Positions 61,795 to 64,000 of a stretch of 64,000 nucleotides of DNA are shown one piece after another. A model generated the notes under the pieces. That model ran no database searches. It was not told where the DNA came from and was given only the letters and a program-made list of their open reading frames with translations. Every line of letters starts with the position of its first letter. Within the stretch, counting starts at the first letter, position 1. This DNA is from Micromonospora okii (GTDB lineage Bacteria; Actinomycetota; Actinomycetes; Mycobacteriales; Micromonosporaceae): contig NZ_BBZF01000014.1 of the NCBI RefSeq assembly GCF_020884795.1, positions 124,001 through 188,000 of the forward strand, in the 5' to 3' direction. A program made the translations under genes and the position numbers.

Positions 61795-62861
61795 TGCGCC
61801 TGCACTTCGTCCTGCCGCAGTTGGCCCCCCTCTACGGCATGGAGCGGGCGGCCGTGCTGCTGATGCGCGGGCTGCGGGCGCAGGGCGTCGAGGTCTCCGC
61901 GACCGTGCTGTCCCGGGCCGTCCCGCCCGGCCTGGACGACCTGGACATCGACCACCTGGGCCTGGGCACCCGCATCACCCGGCTGGTGGAGGCCGTGCCG
62001 CCGCTGCGCCGGCGGCTGCGCGCCCTGCCGGCCGGGGTGGAGGTGGTGGCCAGCGGGCTGTGGGGGGCGGTGCCCGTCGGCGCCGCGCTCGCGGGCACCG
62101 GCCGCGACTTCGTGGCGTGGGAGCACTCGCTGCTGCCGGCCCGGTTGGAGATCGACCGGCGGGTGCGGGCGCTGGCGCGGGCGGGCCGGGTCGGCGCGCT
62201 GCGCCCCCGCCTCGTCGTGGCCGTATCCGAGGGGGTCGCGCGGACCGTGCGGCGGCTCGCCCCCGGGCAGTCCGTCGTCACCATCACCAATCCCCTCCCG
62301 GTGGTCCCGTACGTCGCGCCCCGCCCGGTGGCCGACCCGGGGCGGATCCACCTGGTCACCACGGCCGCGTTCCGGCCGTACAAGAACCACCTCTGCGCGC
62401 TGGAGGCGCTGGCGCTGCTGCCGGAGACGTACCGGCTGTCGCTGGCCGGGGACGGCGAGGAGCGGGCGCTGCTCGAGGCCCGGGCGCGGGAACTGGGCGT
62501 GGCGCACCGGGCGACGTTCCTGGGCCGGATTCCGGGGGTGGCCGGGCTGCTCGCCGAGGCGGACCTGCTCGTGCACCCGTCCCGGGCGGAGACGTTCGGG
62601 TTCAGCCTCGTCGAGGCGGCCGAGGCGGGGCTGCCGGTGGCCGCCCTGCCGGTGCCCGCGCTGGACGAGCTGATCCCGGCCCTGGTGCCGGGCGCGCTGG
62701 CGGCGGAGCCGGGCCCGGCGGCGCTGGCCGAGACGGTGCGGCGGCTGACCGGGGAGGCCCGGCCCGGCCCGGACGACTTCGCGCGGGCGTGGGAGGCCCG
62801 CGCGGCGGCCCTCGACCCTGCCGTGGTGAGCCGCCGGTGGATGCGGGAGCTGGCCCGGTGA
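61794..62861 (+). CDS. Glycosyltransferase family 4 (GT-B)
   Basis: Encodes 355 residues. N-terminal LPQLAPLYGMERAAVLLMRG is the GT4 acceptor-domain start (glycine-rich loop replaced by GMERA). The C-terminal donor domain has FRPYKNHLCALEALALL, LSLAGDGEERALLEARA, HPSRAETFGFSLVEAAEAGL (EX7E motif). The ATG overlaps the previous stop by one base (TGATG). Sugar specificity unknown. Confidence 0.9.
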   Translation: MRLHFVLPQLAPLYGMERAAVLLMRGLRAQGVEVSATVLSRAVPPGLDDLDIDHLGLGTRITRLVEAVPPLRRRLRALPAGVEVVASGLWGAVPVGAALAGTGRDFVAWEHSLLPARLEIDRRVRALARAGRVGALRPRLVVAVSEGVARTVRRLAPGQSVVTITNPLPVVPYVAPRPVADPGRIHLVTTAAFRPYKNHLCALEALALLPETYRLSLAGDGEERALLEARARELGVAHRATFLGRIPGVAGLLAEADLLVHPSRAETFGFSLVEAAEAGLPVAALPVPALDELIPALVPGALAAEPGPAALAETVRRLTGEARPGPDDFARAWEARAAALDPAVVSRRWMRELAR

Positions 62862-64000
62862 CCGTCGCCGACAGCGCCGTCGACCGGGCGCAGGCCGCCC
62901 CGGCGGGCCGCCGCCGGGGCGACGGCTTCCTGCGCCGCTCCGGCACGTTCCTGGTCGGCACGCTGCTGCGCACCCTCGCCCAGGGCGTGCTCTTCGTGCT
63001 GCTGGCCCGGGAGATGCCGATCGAGGCGTACGGGCTCTTCGTCGGCGTCACCGCGCTCGTGGCGGTGGTGTCGCCGTTCGCGTCGGCCGGCGCGCCCAGC
63101 CTGATTTTCCAGAACTACGCGGACGCGCCGGAGCGGTGGCGCGCGCACCTCGCCCGGGGCCTGGTGCTGACGGCCGTCTTCGGCGCGGGCGCGTCGGTGC
63201 TGGTGAGCGCGGCGGGGGTGGCCGTCTGGGGCGGCCAGGTCTCCCTGGTGGACGTCGCCGCGCTGGCCGTGGCGGACCTGGTGGCCTGGCGGCTCGTCGA
63301 GGTCGTGGCGGCCTCGGTCCAGGCCCGGGGCCGGGTCTTCGCGGCCTCGCTGATCCCCGCCCTGCTGCACGTCTGCCGGCTGGTCGCGGCGGTGGTCCTG
63401 GCGCTGGCCGTGGCGGGGCCGCTGACGCTGCGCGCCTGGGCGGTGACGGCCGCCGCCGTCTCCGGGGTCGTCTGCCTGCTGGTGCTCCTCTACGGGGCGC
63501 GCGGCCCGGGCCGCCTGCCGGTGGGGCTGCGCGGCGCGTTCGCGCAGGCCCGGGCGGGGATGCTGTTCGCCGTCGGGCTGTCGGCGCAGACCGTCTACAA
63601 CGATCTCGACAAGGTGATGCTGTCCCGGCTGGGCAGCCCGGAGGGCGCGGCCGTCTACGCGGCGGCGTACCGGGTGGTGGACTTCGCGTACACGCCGGCC
63701 CGGTCGATGGCGGCGGTCGCCTACCCCCGGTTCTTCGAGGCGGGCCGGGCCGGCCCCCGGGCGGCGCTGCGGCTGACCCGCGCGCTGCTGCCGAAGTACC
63801 TGGTGTTCAGCGTCCCGGCGGCCCTGCTGCTGGTCGCCTGCGCCCCGATGATGCCGCTGGTCTTCGGCCCGGAGTACGGGGCGGCAACGGCCGCGTTGCA
63901 GGGCCTCGCCGCGCTGCTGGTGCTGAAGTCGCTGCACTACCTGGCCGCCGACACCCTGTCGGGCAGCCGGTTGCAGGGACGGCGTACGGTCTGCCAGATC
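62858..64000 (+). CDS. Wzx-like polysaccharide flippase, truncated by window end
   Basis: 381 codons are seen and the frame is still open at the edge. About ten membrane helices; RSGTFLVGTLLRTLAQGVLF and GLSAQTVYNDLDKVMLSRLG with YAAAYRVVDFAYTPAR are typical for the MATE-like polysaccharide flippase superfamily (PST/Wzx). It moves the lipid-linked repeat across the membrane. The GTG overlaps the previous stop by GTGA. A polymerase may follow beyond the window. Confidence 0.88.
   Translation, partial: MTVADSAVDRAQAAPAGRRRGDGFLRRSGTFLVGTLLRTLAQGVLFVLLAREMPIEAYGLFVGVTALVAVVSPFASAGAPSLIFQNYADAPERWRAHLARGLVLTAVFGAGASVLVSAAGVAVWGGQVSLVDVAALAVADLVAWRLVEVVAASVQARGRVFAASLIPALLHVCRLVAAVVLALAVAGPLTLRAWAVTAAAVSGVVCLLVLLYGARGPGRLPVGLRGAFAQARAGMLFAVGLSAQTVYNDLDKVMLSRLGSPEGAAVYAAAYRVVDFAYTPARSMAAVAYPRFFEAGRAGPRAALRLTRALLPKYLVFSVPAALLLVACAPMMPLVFGPEYGAATAALQGLAALLVLKSLHYLAADTLSGSRLQGRRTVCQI

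Overview
The window is about 64 kb of chromosome from a high-GC actinomycete, most likely a Micromonospora or close relative. The basis is the very high GC with strong GC3 codon bias, many GTG starts, many leaderless promoters (TAGGCT/TAGGGT boxes 6-8 nt before the start codon), the gene families present, and the block gatCAB-ligA-metE-like-mnmA-iscS-etfAB, which follows the order I recall around M. tuberculosis Rv3009c-Rv3029c. Most of the window is core chromosome. The likely accessory parts are the first 3.2 kb, the HNH-tRNA locus near 56 kb and the polysaccharide genes at the right edge.

Layout. 0-3.2 kb: a truncated PUA/EVE-like protein, an unknown protein with a hydrophobic tail and an HExxH protein. 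3.4-10.3 kb: PH-domain protein, D-2-hydroxyacid dehydrogenase, PQQ-type sugar dehydrogenase lipoprotein, membrane metallophosphoesterase and an AceE-like thiamine diphosphate enzyme. 10.4-27 kb (mostly minus strand): gatB/A/C, a membrane GGDEF-EAL protein, ligA, a membrane-anchored MazF/PemK-like protein, an ADP-ribosylglycohydrolase, a VOC protein, a MetE C-domain protein, mnmA, iscS and etfAB. 27-36 kb: GNAT, paired DUF202 proteins, PLDc_N protein, acetolactate-synthase-like enzyme, enoyl-CoA hydratase, two paralogous small membrane proteins, ribokinase and an orphan ABC ATPase. 36-44 kb: ABC exporter pair, ROK regulator divergent from a NagZ-like GH3 enzyme, GNAT, oligoribonuclease and a GT87 mannosyltransferase. 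45-51 kb: a copper module (CopC-CopD fusion plus YcnI) divergent from an ECF sigma factor operon (sigma, a possible 26-residue peptide, MauE-like quinone/thiol protein, DsbA-like thioredoxin, membrane protein). 51-55 kb: secreted beta/gamma-crystallin protein, then an ECF-type metal transporter whose promoter carries a Nur-like nickel box. 55-58 kb: Bcp peroxiredoxin, an HNH endonuclease overlapping an odd class I tRNA with anticodon UAG, GNAT and MOSC proteins. 58-64 kb: an LCP wall-polymer ligase and the start of an exopolysaccharide operon (initiating sugar transferase, GT2, GT4, Wzx-like flippase cut by the window end).

Non-coding structure is rich. A ~53-bp double-palindrome repeat occurs three times, twice supplying a gene's stop codon. 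There is a 29-bp x 8 tandem array between genes, and three tandem arrays lie inside genes (24 bp, 18 bp and 42 bp). Strong hairpins sit after several genes. The most unusual items are the class I UAG-anticodon tRNA fused to the end of an HNH gene, the Nur-like box over the -35 element of the metal transporter, and the copper/ECF-sigma/thiol-redox pair of operons.
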